The translations under genes and the position numbers were made by a program. Below the pieces are notes generated by a model. It was not told where the DNA came from. It made no database searches and worked only from the letters and a program-made list of their open reading frames with translations. Of a stretch of 64,000 bases of DNA, positions 22,834 to 31,896 are shown one piece after another. Every line of letters starts with the position of its first letter. Position 1 is the first letter of the stretch. Source of the stretch: Tropicimonas aquimaris (GTDB lineage Bacteria > Pseudomonadota > Alphaproteobacteria > Rhodobacterales > Rhodobacteraceae); assembly GCF_042676185.1 (NCBI RefSeq), contig NZ_JBHTJT010000007.1, forward strand, positions 124,001-188,000. Direction: 5' to 3'.

Positions 22834-24411
22834 ATGGTCCAGATCGCCTATATCCTGCTCTGTCACAAGGACCCCGACGCGGTTGTCGCGCAGGCGCGGC
22901 GGCTCACGGCGGCGGGCGATTGCGTCTCGATCCATTTCGACGCGCGGGCGCCACGCGCGCTCGATGCGGCGATCCGAACGGAGCTCGACGACAATCCCAA
23001 TGTCACCTTCGCCGCGCGGCGCTTCAAGTGCGGATGGGGAGAATGGTCGCTGGTGGCCGCGACGCTCGAGGCCGTCCGCGCGGCCGTCGCGGCCTTTCCG
23101 CAAGCCAGCCATTTCTACATGCTCTCGGGGGATTGCCTGCCGGTCAAGTCGGCGGAATACGCCCATGCCTTTCTTGCCGCCGAGGACGTGGACTACATCG
23201 AATCCGTCGACTTTCACGACGGTGGCTGGATCAAGACAGGCTTCCGGGAGGAGCGGCTGATCTATCGCCACCTGTTCAACGAGCGCAAGCGCAAGCGGCT
23301 CTTCTATGCCTCGCTGGAACTGCAGAAGCGTCTTGGGCTGACCCGGGAGGTGCCCCCGGATCTGCAGGTGATGATCGGCTCACAATGGTGGTGCCTGCGC
23401 CGGTCGACCATCGAGGCGGTTCTGGCCTTCTGTACCGAGCGGCCCGACGTGCTGCGCTTCTTCTCCACCACCTGGATCCCGGACGAGACCTTTTTCCAGA
23501 CCCTCGTGCGCCACCTCGTGCGCCGCGAGGAGATCCGCTCGCGCACCCTGACCTTCCTAATGTTCACCGACTACGGAATGCCGGTGACCTTCTACAATGA
23601 CCATTACGACCTGCTGCTCCGGCAGGACGCGCTCTTTGCCCGCAAGATCAGCCCGGAGGCCACGGAGTTGCGGCAGCGGCTGGGGCGGCTCTATGCCGAG
23701 ACCGGCCGGAGCTTCGAGATCTCCGACGAGGGGCGGAACCTCTTCGCCTTCCTCACCGGACGGGGGCGGGAAGGGCAGCGCTTCGCCCCGCGGTTCTGGG
23801 AGAGCGAGGGCAGCCTCGGACGCGACAAGGAACTGCTGCTCGTGGTCTGCAAGAAATGGCACGTCGCCAAGCGGCTGCTCGGGCTGATCCGGCACCAAAC
23901 CGGCCTGCCGGGCATCGAATACCTGTTCAACGAGGAGAGCACGCCGCTGCCGGATCTCGGCGGCATCGAGCGGGGGCTGGAAAAGCGGATGCGGCACCGG
24001 CGCGTGCTGGTCAACATGCTGTTCGGCACGCTGGACACACAGCGGCTGGCGCTCTGCCTCGATCCGGCGATGCTCGACATGATGCAGGATTTCGACGCCG
24101 ACCCCTCGACCACCCGCATCCTCGAGATCGACTGCGATTTCGATGACGATTATCTGCTCGGACACGCCCGCCGGGTCGGGCTGCTGGGCCAGTCGGCGCC
24201 GCGGGAGGCGATGGAGCAGGTGTTGCCGGCGGTGCGCAACTCGATCCGTCACGAGGCCGAGAGGATGCAGGCGGCGGGCTTCTCGCGCCACCTGCGGATA
24301 CGGCAAAGCGCCTCGGTGGACGAGAACGCGATGCGGCTGGCGCAATTCCTGTCTATATCGATGGAAACGGCACGCGAGATCGCCTCTGCCGAGGACCTGT
24401 TTGCGGATTGA
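22834..24411 (+). CDS. GT14 beta-1,6-N-acetylglucosaminyltransferase-like protein
   Basis: A 525-residue protein. The first ~290 residues are a Core-2/I-branching (GT14) glycosyltransferase: MVQIAYILLCHKDPDAVVAQ, HFYMLSGDCLPVKSAEYAHA, the QWWCLRR motif and STTWIPDETFFQTLV with the catalytic Glu region. The C-terminal ~230 residues form a conserved-looking domain I know only as a DUF (DUF5928-type, unverified) that includes KELLLVVCKKWHVAKRLLGL. No SD is obvious before the ATG at 22834. Divergent from the sulfotransferase; 21 nt before the HIT gene. Likely in polysaccharide branching. Confidence 0.85.
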   Translation: MVQIAYILLCHKDPDAVVAQARRLTAAGDCVSIHFDARAPRALDAAIRTELDDNPNVTFAARRFKCGWGEWSLVAATLEAVRAAVAAFPQASHFYMLSGDCLPVKSAEYAHAFLAAEDVDYIESVDFHDGGWIKTGFREERLIYRHLFNERKRKRLFYASLELQKRLGLTREVPPDLQVMIGSQWWCLRRSTIEAVLAFCTERPDVLRFFSTTWIPDETFFQTLVRHLVRREEIRSRTLTFLMFTDYGMPVTFYNDHYDLLLRQDALFARKISPEATELRQRLGRLYAETGRSFEISDEGRNLFAFLTGRGREGQRFAPRFWESEGSLGRDKELLLVVCKKWHVAKRLLGLIRHQTGLPGIEYLFNEESTPLPDLGGIERGLEKRMRHRRVLVNMLFGTLDTQRLALCLDPAMLDMMQDFDADPSTTRILEIDCDFDDDYLLGHARRVGLLGQSAPREAMEQVLPAVRNSIRHEAERMQAAGFSRHLRIRQSASVDENAMRLAQFLSISMETAREIASAEDLFAD

Positions 24412-24432
24412 CCAGATCGAAGGGGGGCTCCC

Positions 24433-24816
24433 ATGGCCTATGTCTATGACGACCAGAACGTTTTCGCGAAGATCCTGCGCGGGGAGATCCCCAACAGGAC
24501 GGTGCTGGAGACCGAGCATTCGCTGGCCTTCCATGACATCGCGCCACAGGCGCCGGTGCATGTGCTGGTGATCCCGAAAGGCCATTATGTCTGCTACGAC
24601 CATTTCGCGCTCGACGCTTCCGACGCGGAGATCCTCGATTTCACCCGCGCGGTCGGCAAGATCTGCAAGATGCTCGGTGTGCAGGCCGACGCGGCGGGCG
24701 ACGGCTGCCGGCTGATCGCCAATGCGGGTGTCCACGGCGTGCAGGAGGTGCCGCATCTGCATGTGCACATTCTGGGAGGACGGATGCTCGGCCGGATGCT
24801 GGCACCGGCCGAATAG
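24433..24816 (+). CDS. HIT-family nucleotide hydrolase
   Basis: A 127-residue histidine-triad protein (HINT-type purine nucleoside phosphoramidase). The signature is HLHVHILGGR at about 109-118, preceded by VPHL; the N-terminal strand reads NVFAKILRGEIPNRTVLETE. The length is normal. AAGGGGG precedes the ATG at 24433. It lies 21 nt downstream of the GT14 gene and may be co-transcribed, though functions look unrelated. Confidence 0.94.
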   Translation: MAYVYDDQNVFAKILRGEIPNRTVLETEHSLAFHDIAPQAPVHVLVIPKGHYVCYDHFALDASDAEILDFTRAVGKICKMLGVQADAAGDGCRLIANAGVHGVQEVPHLHVHILGGRMLGRMLAPAE

Positions 24817-24905
24817 GGCTTGTCCTACATTGAAGGCGGGCCGGTTGTCAGATTGCGCGCCTGCGGCGCATTCCTCCTGAGCCCTTCGGGCGATGGGCGC
24901 CCGGC

Positions 24906-25946
24906 TCAGCCGAGGCGCGACAGCGCGGCGTGCAGCACGTCCCGGGTGCGGGCGAAGTGCTCGGGGCCCTCGGCGGCGTAGAAGTCGAGCCCCGGAGAGG
25001 CGTTGACCTCGAGGATCACCGCACCTTCCGTACCGGCTTCGAGATCGGGGGCAAGGATGTCGACCCCGGCGAAGGTCAGGCCGAGACTCTGCACGGCGGC
25101 GACGGCGAGAGCTTCGGCCGCCTCGGGAAGCTGTCCGCTCAAGTCGCGGAGCCGGCCACCCGTGGAGAGGTTGGCGCTGGACAGGAGTGGCAGGCACCGG
25201 CCCTCGGCTAGGATGCTCGCCCCCTCCAGCCCTTCGGCGGCGAGGCGGCGCAGCAGGCGAGAATCGTCGGCGGCGACCTTGGCGCCGCGGTGGCTCGCGG
25301 CGATCCTGGCGAGCGTGTCGGCGATCAGCGCGGAGACATTGCGCCGTCCGTCGCCGGTGATCGACAGCGGCAGCCGTTCGTAGGCGATCGGCACGCGGTC
25401 CTCCAGCACCAGAAGGCGGTAATCGCGCCCGCGCACATGCGCCTCGAGGCGGAGCCTGTCGTCCTCGGCCCAGCCGGCGGCGATGTCCTGCTCAAGCTCC
25501 TCGGCATCGGCGGCGACCCGGACCCCACGCCCCTGCGCACCATCATTGGGCTTGAGCACCACCGGGAAGCCATGGGCCGCCGCGAAGGCCCGCGCGGCCT
25601 CCAGGCCGGGCAGGTGTTCGGCCACGGCGGCGTTCTTGAGCGCCATCCGGCCGCGGAATGCGGGCGAGAAGATCAGCAGCCCCTCGGGTGTGGGTAGCCC
25701 TGCGGCGGCCAGCCAGCGCGCGGTGTAATCCTTGTCCCCGGCCAGCGCGGCGGGGGCATCGGCATTGAGCCCGAGGGACCGGCCCAAGATCGGGCGCGGC
25801 GAGCGGCCGGGCGGAGTGTAGCGGCCGATGAAGGCATGCTCCGTCTCCAGCTCGAGCCGCCCGCCGAGCGCCTCGGCGGCTTCAGACAGGGCGCGCAGGT
25901 AGGGGACGGCGCCGGCCCGGGCGGCGTCGAGCGGAGCGAGCCGCAT
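24906..25946 (-). CDS. ATP-grasp ligase (GshAB/cyanophycin synthetase-like)
   Basis: A 346-residue ATP-grasp enzyme, of a kind that ligates a carboxylate to an amine or peptide. Key segments: GFPVVLKPNDGAQGRGVRVA (ATP-binding Lys and glycine loop, about 126-145), DYRLLVLEDRVPIAYERLPL, TGDGRRNVSALI, and the metal site AVILEVNASPGLDFY near the end. These resemble the C-terminal half of bifunctional glutathione synthetase and cyanophycin synthetase, but the partner half is missing. Substrate unknown. Its ATG directly abuts the stop of the ABC ATPase gene, so the two are co-transcribed. Confidence 0.78.
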   Translation of the reverse strand: MRLAPLDAARAGAVPYLRALSEAAEALGGRLELETEHAFIGRYTPPGRSPRPILGRSLGLNADAPAALAGDKDYTARWLAAAGLPTPEGLLIFSPAFRGRMALKNAAVAEHLPGLEAARAFAAAHGFPVVLKPNDGAQGRGVRVAADAEELEQDIAAGWAEDDRLRLEAHVRGRDYRLLVLEDRVPIAYERLPLSITGDGRRNVSALIADTLARIAASHRGAKVAADDSRLLRRLAAEGLEGASILAEGRCLPLLSSANLSTGGRLRDLSGQLPEAAEALAVAAVQSLGLTFAGVDILAPDLEAGTEGAVILEVNASPGLDFYAAEGPEHFARTRDVLHAALSRLG

Positions 25947-26891
25947 TCAGGCCGCCTCGGTCTCGCTGCGGGTCAGCGCGAGGAACACGTCCTCAAGGTT
26001 CGGCTCCTCGGTGGCGACGTCCTGGATGCGGATGCCGGCGGCGCGCACCGCGTCGAGCACATCCTCGGCCGAGGTCCGGCCCCGACGATAGGAGAGCGCC
26101 AGCGCCCCGTCGGCGCGGCGATCCAGCTCGACACCCTCGGGCAGGGGCAGGGCCTCTGGCGCGGGCTCGGCGGGCTGGATCACGAGCGTCTTTGCGTCAA
26201 GCCGGCCGATCAGGCGGGAGGTCTTGTCATGGGCGATCTTGCGGCCCTGGTGGATGATGGCGATCTCGTCGCACATCTCTTCGGCCTCTTCGAGGTAGTG
26301 GGTGGTCAGGATGATCGTCATGCCTTCGGCATTCAGCCGCCGCACGTTCTGCCACAGCATCTGGCGCAATTCGATGTCGACGCCGGCGGTGGGTTCGTCG
26401 AGCACCAGCACCTGCGGGCCATGCACCAGCGCCTTGCCCAGCAGCAGCCGCCGCCGCATCCCGCCGGACAGGGTGCGCGAATAGGCATCGGCCTTGTCGC
26501 TCAGCCCGATCATCGCGAGGATCTCGTCGGTCCGGCGCTGCGCCTTTGGTACGCCGTAGAGCCCGGCCTGCACGTCGAGCGAGGCGCGCGGCGTGAAGAA
26601 CGGGTCCATGTTCAGCTCCTGCGGCATGACCCCGATGGCCGCCCGGCTCTGGCGCGGGTTCACGTCCTGGTCGAATCCCCAGATTCGCACCGTGCCGGCG
26701 GATTTGCGGACCAGCCCGGCGAGGATGTTGATCAGCGTCGACTTGCCCGCGCCGTTCGGCCCCAGCAGGCCGAAGATGCTGCCCTGCGGCACCTTGAGGT
26801 CCACCCCGTCGAGCGCCGTCTTGGGGGCCACGCCACGCTGGCCGGCGTAGGTCTTGGTGAGACCCTCGATCTCGATGGCGAACTGGCTCAT
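25947..26891 (-). CDS. ABC-2-type exporter ATPase without adjacent permease
   Basis: A 314-residue DrrA/NodI-like ATP-binding subunit: Walker A LLGPNGAGKSTLINI (about 43-57), signature YSRTLSGGMRRRLLLGKAL, Walker B VLVLDEPTAGVDIEL and a C-terminal dimer/regulatory part (PNLEDVFLALT). No permease lies beside it. The isolated ABC-2 permease at 44569-45372 is a candidate partner (inference). It is followed with no gap by the ATP-grasp ligase, suggesting that exporter and ligase act on the same or related molecules. Confidence 0.88.
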   Translation of the reverse strand: MSQFAIEIEGLTKTYAGQRGVAPKTALDGVDLKVPQGSIFGLLGPNGAGKSTLINILAGLVRKSAGTVRIWGFDQDVNPRQSRAAIGVMPQELNMDPFFTPRASLDVQAGLYGVPKAQRRTDEILAMIGLSDKADAYSRTLSGGMRRRLLLGKALVHGPQVLVLDEPTAGVDIELRQMLWQNVRRLNAEGMTIILTTHYLEEAEEMCDEIAIIHQGRKIAHDKTSRLIGRLDAKTLVIQPAEPAPEALPLPEGVELDRRADGALALSYRRGRTSAEDVLDAVRAAGIRIQDVATEEPNLEDVFLALTRSETEAA

Positions 26892-27006
26892 ATGTGGCGC
26901 TCCGGCACTTGCCCGCGACCGGGCGTTCCCTATGATGCCGGGAACCTAAGACGCGCCGGCCGGCGCGACAAGCCGGCCGCCCGAAAGTTCCGCAGGAGCC
27001 TTGTTC

Positions 27007-27189
27007 ATGAGCGTGATTCCCGAGCCGCCCGAAACCGAAGTGGTCACTACGAACCGCGTCGCCTGCGACGGCGGCGAAGGCGCGCTGGGCCATCCGCGGG
27101 TCTGGCTCAGCCTTGGCGAGAACGGCGAGGTCGAGTGCCCCTATTGCGACAAGAAATTCGTGCTGGCCAGGGACGCCAAGGCGCACTGA
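27007..27189 (+). CDS. small CHCC-type zinc-finger protein (NDUFS6-like)
   Basis: A 60-residue protein of the zf-CHCC family. It starts MSVIPEPPETEVVTTNRVAC. Zinc ligands are Cys in NRVACDG, His in GALGHPRVWL, and CPYC in VECPYCDKKFVL. Related to the complex I accessory subunit NDUFS6, widespread in alphaproteobacteria. The ATG at 27007 follows AGGAG. It is convergent with the antiporter gene (9 nt). Confidence 0.9.
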   Translation: MSVIPEPPETEVVTTNRVACDGGEGALGHPRVWLSLGENGEVECPYCDKKFVLARDAKAH

Positions 27190-27198
27190 CCCGGCGGG

Positions 27199-28137
27199 TC
27201 AGAGCGTCTGCACCGCCAGCCAGCCGAGATAGGCCGCATACAGGCCGCAGAGCACCGCGCCCTCGGTGCGCGTGACCTTGCGCCCGGTGAAGGCGACGAG
27301 CAGCAGAATCGCGGTGGCGCCGATCATCACGCCGAGGTCGATCACGGATTCGGGGCGCAGCCCTGCGATCGGCCGCACCAGTGCGGTCGTGCCGAGAATG
27401 CCCAGCAGGTTGAAGATGTTGCTGCCGATCACGTTGCCGAGGGCGACATCGGAATGGCCGCGCCGCGCCGCGGTGACCGAGGTCACCAGCTCGGGCAGCG
27501 AGGTGCCGATGGCAACGATGCTGAGCCCGATGACCGCGTCCGGCACACCGAGCCCGGCGGCCAGCGATACCGCCCCGCGCACCAGCAGGTGCGCGCCGGC
27601 CAGCGTCAGCAGCAGGCCGAAGCCGAACTCCAGCGCCGCGCGCGACATCGTCTGCGGCGCCAGCTCCATCTCGACCGGATAGGCAGGCTCCGGTTCGGCT
27701 CTCGCGCCCCGCAGCGCCAGCAGCAGGTAGGCGCCGAGCCCCGCTACCAGCAGGGCGCCACCGGCGCGCCCGAGGCTGCCGGGCAGCAGAAGCGCCGCGG
27801 CCAGCAGGGTGACGACGGCGAGCGCCGTGCCGTCCCGCCGAAGGGCATCAGGCGCCACGGCTATCGGCGCCACCAGCGCCGCCGCGCCGAGGATCAGCAG
27901 GATGTTGGCGATGTTGGAGCCCACGACGTTGCCGACCGCGATGCCGGGCGCATCCTGCAGGGCGGCCTGCACGCTGGTCACCAGCTCCGGCATCGAGGTG
28001 CCGAAGCCGACGATGGTCAGCCCGATCACCAGCGGCGGCAGGCCCGCGCGTCCGGCAAGGGCCACGGCGCCGGAAACCAGCCGGTCGCCACCGAAGAAGA
28101 GCGCGGCAAGGCCGGCCGCGACGAGAAGTAGATCCAT
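27199..28137 (-). CDS. calcium/sodium antiporter (CaCA family, YrbG-like)
   Basis: A 312-residue inner-membrane exchanger with two inverted alpha repeats. Repeat 1: GFGTSMPELVTSVQAALQ and AVGNVVGSNIANILLILG; repeat 2: AIGTSLPELVTSVTAARR and ALGNVIGSNIFNLLGILG. The GxSxPE and GNxxGSN motifs hold the ion-binding acidic and Asn residues. I begin at the ATG at 28137 (MDLLLVAAGLAALFFGGDRL); 26 codons upstream are not membrane-like. Exports Ca2+ at the expense of sodium (or protons). Confidence 0.93.
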   Translation of the reverse strand: MDLLLVAAGLAALFFGGDRLVSGAVALAGRAGLPPLVIGLTIVGFGTSMPELVTSVQAALQDAPGIAVGNVVGSNIANILLILGAAALVAPIAVAPDALRRDGTALAVVTLLAAALLLPGSLGRAGGALLVAGLGAYLLLALRGARAEPEPAYPVEMELAPQTMSRAALEFGFGLLLTLAGAHLLVRGAVSLAAGLGVPDAVIGLSIVAIGTSLPELVTSVTAARRGHSDVALGNVIGSNIFNLLGILGTTALVRPIAGLRPESVIDLGVMIGATAILLLVAFTGRKVTRTEGAVLCGLYAAYLGWLAVQTL

Positions 28138-28298
28138 CTGTCTGTCCGAGGGCCCGGTTGTTGCGTGCCGCCCGTCGGGCCCCCGGGTGCGGCACCGCTC
28201 AGATGGGCGCGCCATCGCCGCTCCGCAAGTGCCTTCCGCTGGACCGTCGCGGAAAGCCGAGGTAGGTCTGTCGGGCAGTCACGAGGGAGCGCGCAGCA

Positions 28299-31094
28299 AT
28301 GGCATTCGGCAAGGGACATCACCTGCACCTGATCGACGGCTCGGCCTTCATTTTCCGCGCCTATCACGCCCTGCCGCCGCTGACGCGCAAGTCCGACGGT
28401 CTGCCGATCGGTGCCGTGGCGGGCTTCTGCAACATGCTGCACCGCTATATCGAGGGCAACACTGGCCCCGACGCGCCGACCCATGCGGCGGTAATCTTCG
28501 ACTATTCGGGCAAGTCCTTCCGCAACGAGATCTACGACCTCTACAAGGCCAACCGCCCGCCGGCGCCGGAAGACCTGGTGCCGCAGTTCCCGCTGACCCG
28601 AGAGGCGACCCGCGCCTTCAACGTGGCCTGCGAGGAGATCGAGGGATTCGAGGCCGACGACATCATCGCCACACTCGCCTGCCAGGCCCGCGACGCCGGC
28701 GGCCGGGTGACCATCATCAGCTCGGACAAGGACCTGATGCAGCTCGTTGGCGACGGGGTGGAGATGCTCGACGCGATGAAGAACCGGCGCATCGGGATCG
28801 AGCAGGTCGAGGAGAAGTTCGGCGTCGGCCCCGACCGGGTGGTCGACGTGCAGGCGCTGGCCGGCGACTCGGTCGACAACGTGCCCGGCGCCCCCGGAAT
28901 CGGCATCAAGACCGCCGCGCAACTCATTCAGGAATATGGAGATCTCGAATCTCTGCTCGACCGCGCCGAGGAGATCAAGCAGCCCAAGCGTCGCCAGACC
29001 CTGATCGAGAAACGCGACCAGATCGAGCTGTCGAAGCGGCTGGTTCAGCTCGACTGCAACACGCCGCTGGGCTTCACGCTCGACGATCTCGAGGTCAGGG
29101 AACCCGACCCGGAGACGCTGCTGGGCTTTCTCGCCGAGATGGAATTCCGCACCCTCTCCAAGCGCATCGCCGACCAGCTCGGCGTCGAGGCCCCGGCGAT
29201 CACCGAGACCGCGCCCGCCGCCGAGACGGCCGAGGCACCGGAGGCCAGGCCCTTCGACCATGACGCCTACGAGATCGTCCGCGACGCCGCCGCGCTGCAG
29301 GTCTGGATCGACCGGATCAACGCCCGCGGCCATGTCGCCGTGGACACCGAGACCACCGGGCTCGACGAGATGACCGCCGGGCTGGTGGGGATCTGCCTGA
29401 GCGTCGAGGCCGGGCAGGCGGCCTACGTCCCGCTCGCCCACAAGGCCGGAGGCGGCGACGGGCTCTTCGCCGACGAGGCGCTGGCCGAAGGGCAGATGCC
29501 GATGGACGAGGCGCTGGCGCTGCTCAAGCCGGTGCTGGAGGACGAGGCCGTCCTCAAGATCGGCCAGAACATGAAATACGACGCCAAGATCCTTGCCCGC
29601 CACGGCATCCACGTGGCGCCCTTCGACGATACCATGCTGATGTCCTACGCCATGCACGCGGGCCTGCACGGCCACGGCATGGACGCGCTGTCGGAGCGCT
29701 ACCTCGGCCACGTGCCGATCCCGATCAAGGAACTCATCGGCTCCGGCAAGAGCCAGATCACCTTCGACAAGGTGGAGATCGCCACGGCCGCGAAATACGC
29801 CGCCGAGGATGCCGATATCACCCTGCGCCTGTGGGAAACCTTCCGGCCGCAGCTCCACCGGGCCCGGGTCACCACCGTCTACGAGACGCTGGAACGGCCG
29901 CTGGTGCCGGTGCTGGCGCGGATGGAGATGGCCGGCGTCAAGGTCGACCGCGACACGCTGAGCCGCATGTCCAACGCCTTCGCCCAGAAGATGGCGGCGC
30001 TGGAGGCGGAGATCCACGAGCTTGCCGGCGAGAGCTTCAACGTCGGCTCACCGAGCCAGGTCGGCGAGATCCTGTTCGAGAAGATGGGCCTCGAAGGCGG
30101 CAAGAAGGGCAAGACCGGCAAGTATTCCACCCCCGCCGACGTGCTGGAGGACCTCGCCACAGAGCATGAACTGCCCGCCCGCGTGCTCGACTGGCGGCAG
30201 CTCTCGAAGCTCAAGTCGACCTATACCGACGCGCTTCAGGACCACATCAATCCCGACACCGGGCGGGTCCACACCTCCTACATCCAGTCCGGCGCCAACA
30301 CCGGCCGGCTCGCCTCGACCGATCCGAACCTGCAGAACATCCCCGTCCGCTCCGAGGAGGGCCGGCGCATCCGCGAGGCTTTCGTGGCAGAGCCGGGCCG
30401 GGTGCTGGTCAGCCTCGACTATTCCCAGATCGAACTGCGCATCCTCGCCCATGTCGCCGGGATCGACGCGCTGAAGCAGGCCTTCCGCGAGGGGCAGGAC
30501 ATCCACGCCATGACCGCGTCCGAGATGTTCGACGTGCCGATGGAGCAGATGACGCCCGACATTCGCCGCCAGGCCAAGGCGATCAACTTCGGGGTGATCT
30601 ACGGCATCTCCGGCTTCGGGCTCGCGCGCAACCTGCGCATTCCGCGGGCGGAGGCGCAGGGCTTCATCGACCGCTACTTCGAACGCTTTCCAGGCATCCG
30701 AGACTACATGGACGGCACCGTCGCCTTCGCGAAGGAGCACGGCTACGTCCAGACCCTGTTCGGCCGCAAGATCCACACGCCGGAGATCAACGCCAAGGGG
30801 CCGGGCGCGGGCTTCGCCAAGCGCGCAGCGATCAACGCGCCGATCCAGGGGACGGCCGCCGACGTGATCCGCCGGGCCATGATCCGGATGGAGGACGCCA
30901 TCGCCGGGCTGCCCGCGACGATGCTGCTTCAGGTCCACGACGAACTGATCTTCGAGGTGGACGAAGGCGCGGTGGATCAAGTCATTGAACGGGTTCGGAC
31001 GGTGATGGAAAGCGCATCCGAGCCGGCGGTGAAGCTCGATGTGCCGCTGGTCGTCGATGCAGGGCAGGGGGCAAACTGGGCCGAAGCTCACTGA
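28299..31094 (+). CDS. polA: DNA polymerase I
   Basis: A full-length 931-residue repair/replication polymerase. 5'-3' nuclease (1 to ~290; HLIDGSAFIFRAYHAL, EIEGFEADDIIATLA). A complete 3'-5' proofreading domain (about 320-510) with AVDTETTGLDEMTAG, IGQNMKYDAKILA and YAAEDADITLRL. Polymerase domain with LVSLDYSQIELRILAHVAG (motif A), RRQAKAINFGVIYG (motif B) and LQVHDELIFEVDEG (motif C). ATG at 28299 with GAGGGAG upstream. Its last 113 nt overlap, antisense, the 3' end of the CBU_0592-type gene. Confidence 0.98.
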   Translation: MAFGKGHHLHLIDGSAFIFRAYHALPPLTRKSDGLPIGAVAGFCNMLHRYIEGNTGPDAPTHAAVIFDYSGKSFRNEIYDLYKANRPPAPEDLVPQFPLTREATRAFNVACEEIEGFEADDIIATLACQARDAGGRVTIISSDKDLMQLVGDGVEMLDAMKNRRIGIEQVEEKFGVGPDRVVDVQALAGDSVDNVPGAPGIGIKTAAQLIQEYGDLESLLDRAEEIKQPKRRQTLIEKRDQIELSKRLVQLDCNTPLGFTLDDLEVREPDPETLLGFLAEMEFRTLSKRIADQLGVEAPAITETAPAAETAEAPEARPFDHDAYEIVRDAAALQVWIDRINARGHVAVDTETTGLDEMTAGLVGICLSVEAGQAAYVPLAHKAGGGDGLFADEALAEGQMPMDEALALLKPVLEDEAVLKIGQNMKYDAKILARHGIHVAPFDDTMLMSYAMHAGLHGHGMDALSERYLGHVPIPIKELIGSGKSQITFDKVEIATAAKYAAEDADITLRLWETFRPQLHRARVTTVYETLERPLVPVLARMEMAGVKVDRDTLSRMSNAFAQKMAALEAEIHELAGESFNVGSPSQVGEILFEKMGLEGGKKGKTGKYSTPADVLEDLATEHELPARVLDWRQLSKLKSTYTDALQDHINPDTGRVHTSYIQSGANTGRLASTDPNLQNIPVRSEEGRRIREAFVAEPGRVLVSLDYSQIELRILAHVAGIDALKQAFREGQDIHAMTASEMFDVPMEQMTPDIRRQAKAINFGVIYGISGFGLARNLRIPRAEAQGFIDRYFERFPGIRDYMDGTVAFAKEHGYVQTLFGRKIHTPEINAKGPGAGFAKRAAINAPIQGTAADVIRRAMIRMEDAIAGLPATMLLQVHDELIFEVDEGAVDQVIERVRTVMESASEPAVKLDVPLVVDAGQGANWAEAH

Positions 31095-31467
31095 CGCCAG
31101 GCGTGCCCGCCCGGCGCGGCGTCGCGACCGGCAAGGGCGCGCGCCCCGCTTCGGTCTCCCCCGCGACCGCGTCGCTCTCTGCGGCAGCTATCTCGGCCGT
31201 GCCGGGCCGTCGCCGGGTCAGCCCCCAGTACCCGAAGGTGATGAACCCGATCTGGATCAGGAATGAGCCGAGGTTAAACGCGTCGATCAGGCTCAAAAGG
31301 ACGAGCATCGCGGCAATGATCTTGGAAACGGCATAGCCCGTTCCATTGCCGCAGACATGCTCGCATTGCACCAGGGCGAAGCCGCCAACGTAAATGACGG
31401 AACCGATGACGCCGCAGATCTGCAAAAGGAGCGGCACATGGGCGGGCAGGGAAAAATGGTCAATCAT
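30982..31467 (-). CDS. CBU_0592-type small membrane protein with long C-terminal tail
   Basis: A 161-residue protein whose first ~85 residues are a three-span membrane domain (MIDHFSLPAHVPLLLQICGV, YAVSKIIAAMLVLLSLIDAF, LIQIGFITFGYWGLTRRR) like the family I know as CBU_0592. The remaining ~75 residues are Ala/Pro/Arg-rich with no domain and read through the antisense of the polA 3' end (113-nt overlap). A loss of the original stop codon is a possible cause of the tail. Function unknown. Confidence 0.72.
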   Translation of the reverse strand: MIDHFSLPAHVPLLLQICGVIGSVIYVGGFALVQCEHVCGNGTGYAVSKIIAAMLVLLSLIDAFNLGSFLIQIGFITFGYWGLTRRRPGTAEIAAAESDAVAGETEAGRAPLPVATPRRAGTPGVSELRPSLPPALHRRPAAHRASPPARMRFPSPSEPVQ

Positions 31468-31896
31468 AATGGTCGTCCGATAATCGATGTCTGGCCTCGC
31501 CCGAAACGATGGGTCGGGGCCCGGGAATGAGCGCGTCGTCGCAATACCTTTCCGGCGGTCTCGACCGGTGGGTCGGGTCCGTCTCGTATGTCGGGCCTCC
31601 GGAGAGGCCCGGGCTGTGGGCTTCCGATCCTGCCCGCATGAATTTCGGGCGTTGGCCGGTCAGGAGAGTGTCATCTTCGTCAATTCACATGCTCTAACCT
31701 AACGTAAACCTTGCATCGCGGCAGGTATGGAATTCCAGACCTTCGGGGCTTTTTCCCACGTTCCGCGGGCCGGCTCGCAACCGGTACAGCCGCGCCGCAA
31801 CGCCGAACTCCGCGCCACCAGGCCCGCGACCCTCGGTCATGCTTGACGTGCGGGGCAAGCGTGGCGTTTCCTCGGCGGAACCCGGAGGAGAGATAA
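31468..31896. other. 429-bp gap between CBU_0592 gene and enoyl-CoA hydratase
   Basis: No convincing gene: frames open on both strands lack SD and domains. Minus-strand promoter elements of the CBU_0592 gene should lie near 31480-31550. On the plus side, an AT-richer patch with CTAACCTAACGTAAACC (31694-31710) could be a promoter or regulator site for the hydratase. GGAGGAG ends the gap as the hydratase SD. Confidence 0.4.

Noticed and set aside
28026..30017. A 663-codon open frame antisense to polA
   Set aside because: High-GC DNA leaves long open frames opposite real genes; the polA reading is full length with all motifs, while the antisense protein has a His/Arg/Gly-rich composition and no domain.
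31711..31896. A short plus-strand ORF before the enoyl-CoA hydratase gene
   Set aside because: It starts at a TTG without SD, has no recognisable sequence pattern and ends at the hydratase SD.
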